Source: a bacterium MnTg04 (GTDB lineage Bacteria; Pseudomonadota; Gammaproteobacteria; Steroidobacterales; MnTg04). Taken from it: a stretch of DNA of 5,609 nucleotides. Within the stretch, counting starts at the first letter, position 1; the number at the start of each line of letters is the position of its first letter. This document shows, piece after piece, positions 5,400 to 5,609 of this stretch. Under the pieces are notes generated by a model. It worked only from the letters and a program-made list of their open reading frames with translations. It had not been told where the DNA came from and ran no database searches. Location of the stretch: assembly GCA_008975185.1 (NCBI GenBank), contig BFAU01000210.1, positions 1 to 5,609 of the forward strand. The letters run 5' to 3'. A program made the translations under genes and the position numbers.

Positions 5400-5609
5400 C
5401 TACTCTTTGTGGTTCTGGGCAAGCCGCTGATAGGTGGACTTCATGACTTCGTCAAGCGCGATCGCACTCTCGGGGGACAGGCGCGGATCTGAATGTATGA
5501 AACGCGAGACCTGCGCCAACGTCTCCACTCGACCATGATCAATACCGGTGACAAAGTCGGCCGGATTTAGTCCCGACCAGGCCGCCAGCGACGCGAGGCT
5601 ACTGGCATC
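5400..5609 (-). CDS. Probable XRE-type helix-turn-helix protein, C-terminal part only
   Basis: The minus strand is open from the right edge to a TAG (5402-5400), giving 69 residues with no start in the window. The visible start, LASLAAWSGLNPADFV, reads like the second half of an XRE/Cro-type helix-turn-helix (Leu-Ala...Ser-Gly-Leu, then a recognition-helix-like stretch). It is followed by GRVETLAQVSRFI and a C-terminal helix, DPRLSPESAIALDEVMKSTY. From memory, this arrangement (VETL-x-x-V/I, then a DPxLSPE helix) occurs in XRE-family proteins often found beside ImmA/IrrE-type peptidases. The gene converges on the Dcd-like gene with only 3 bases between stop codons. It could regulate neighbouring genes, possibly through the palindrome at 3246-3261, but that is speculative, and its own N-terminal half is not visible. 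Confidence 0.65.
   Translation of the reverse strand, partial: DASSLASLAAWSGLNPADFVTGIDHGRVETLAQVSRFIHSDPRLSPESAIALDEVMKSTYQRLAQNHKE

Overview
The window looks like a GC-rich gammaproteobacterial chromosome. Its left half is the conserved yidC-mnmE pair (membrane insertase, then tRNA-modification GTPase), which in many Gammaproteobacteria lies in the rnpA-yidC-mnmE-mnmG neighbourhood near oriC. YidC is cut by the left edge; MnmE is complete and ends in the canonical Cys-Ile-Gly-Lys motif. I cannot place the organism below class level.

The usual next gene, mnmG, is absent. After mnmE comes about 450 bases without a convincing gene (2948-3396). It holds a hairpin, one good sigma70-like promoter (3151-3180), a 16-base palindrome (3246-3261) and a strong ribosome binding site just before the next gene. 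Base composition and codon use change here: sampled 60-base lines in mnmE are 60-70% G+C, against 45-50% in the genes to the right. The last 18 bases of mnmE are the place where Salmonella genomic island 1 type elements integrate, so the right half is probably an accessory island. No integrase or second att copy is in the window.

The island part carries three tightly overlapping same-strand genes. The first is a 109-111 residue protein I do not recognise. The second is a 358-residue protein with a zinc-metallopeptidase signature (HELGH, then EYFAD, then HPxxxxR). The third is a 204-residue protein of the dCTP deaminase / trimeric dUTPase family that keeps the catalytic Arg and Glu but has an altered motif 3. 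They overlap by 11 and 17 bases and use TTG and GTG starts, so they are almost certainly translated as one unit.

Facing them, 3 bases away on the minus strand, is the C-terminal end of a probable XRE-type helix-turn-helix protein whose start lies beyond the right edge. A putative protease coupled to a nucleotide-pool enzyme is the most interesting content. I do not recognise it as a described system. A defence or stress-response role is a reasonable inference, not something the sequence shows.
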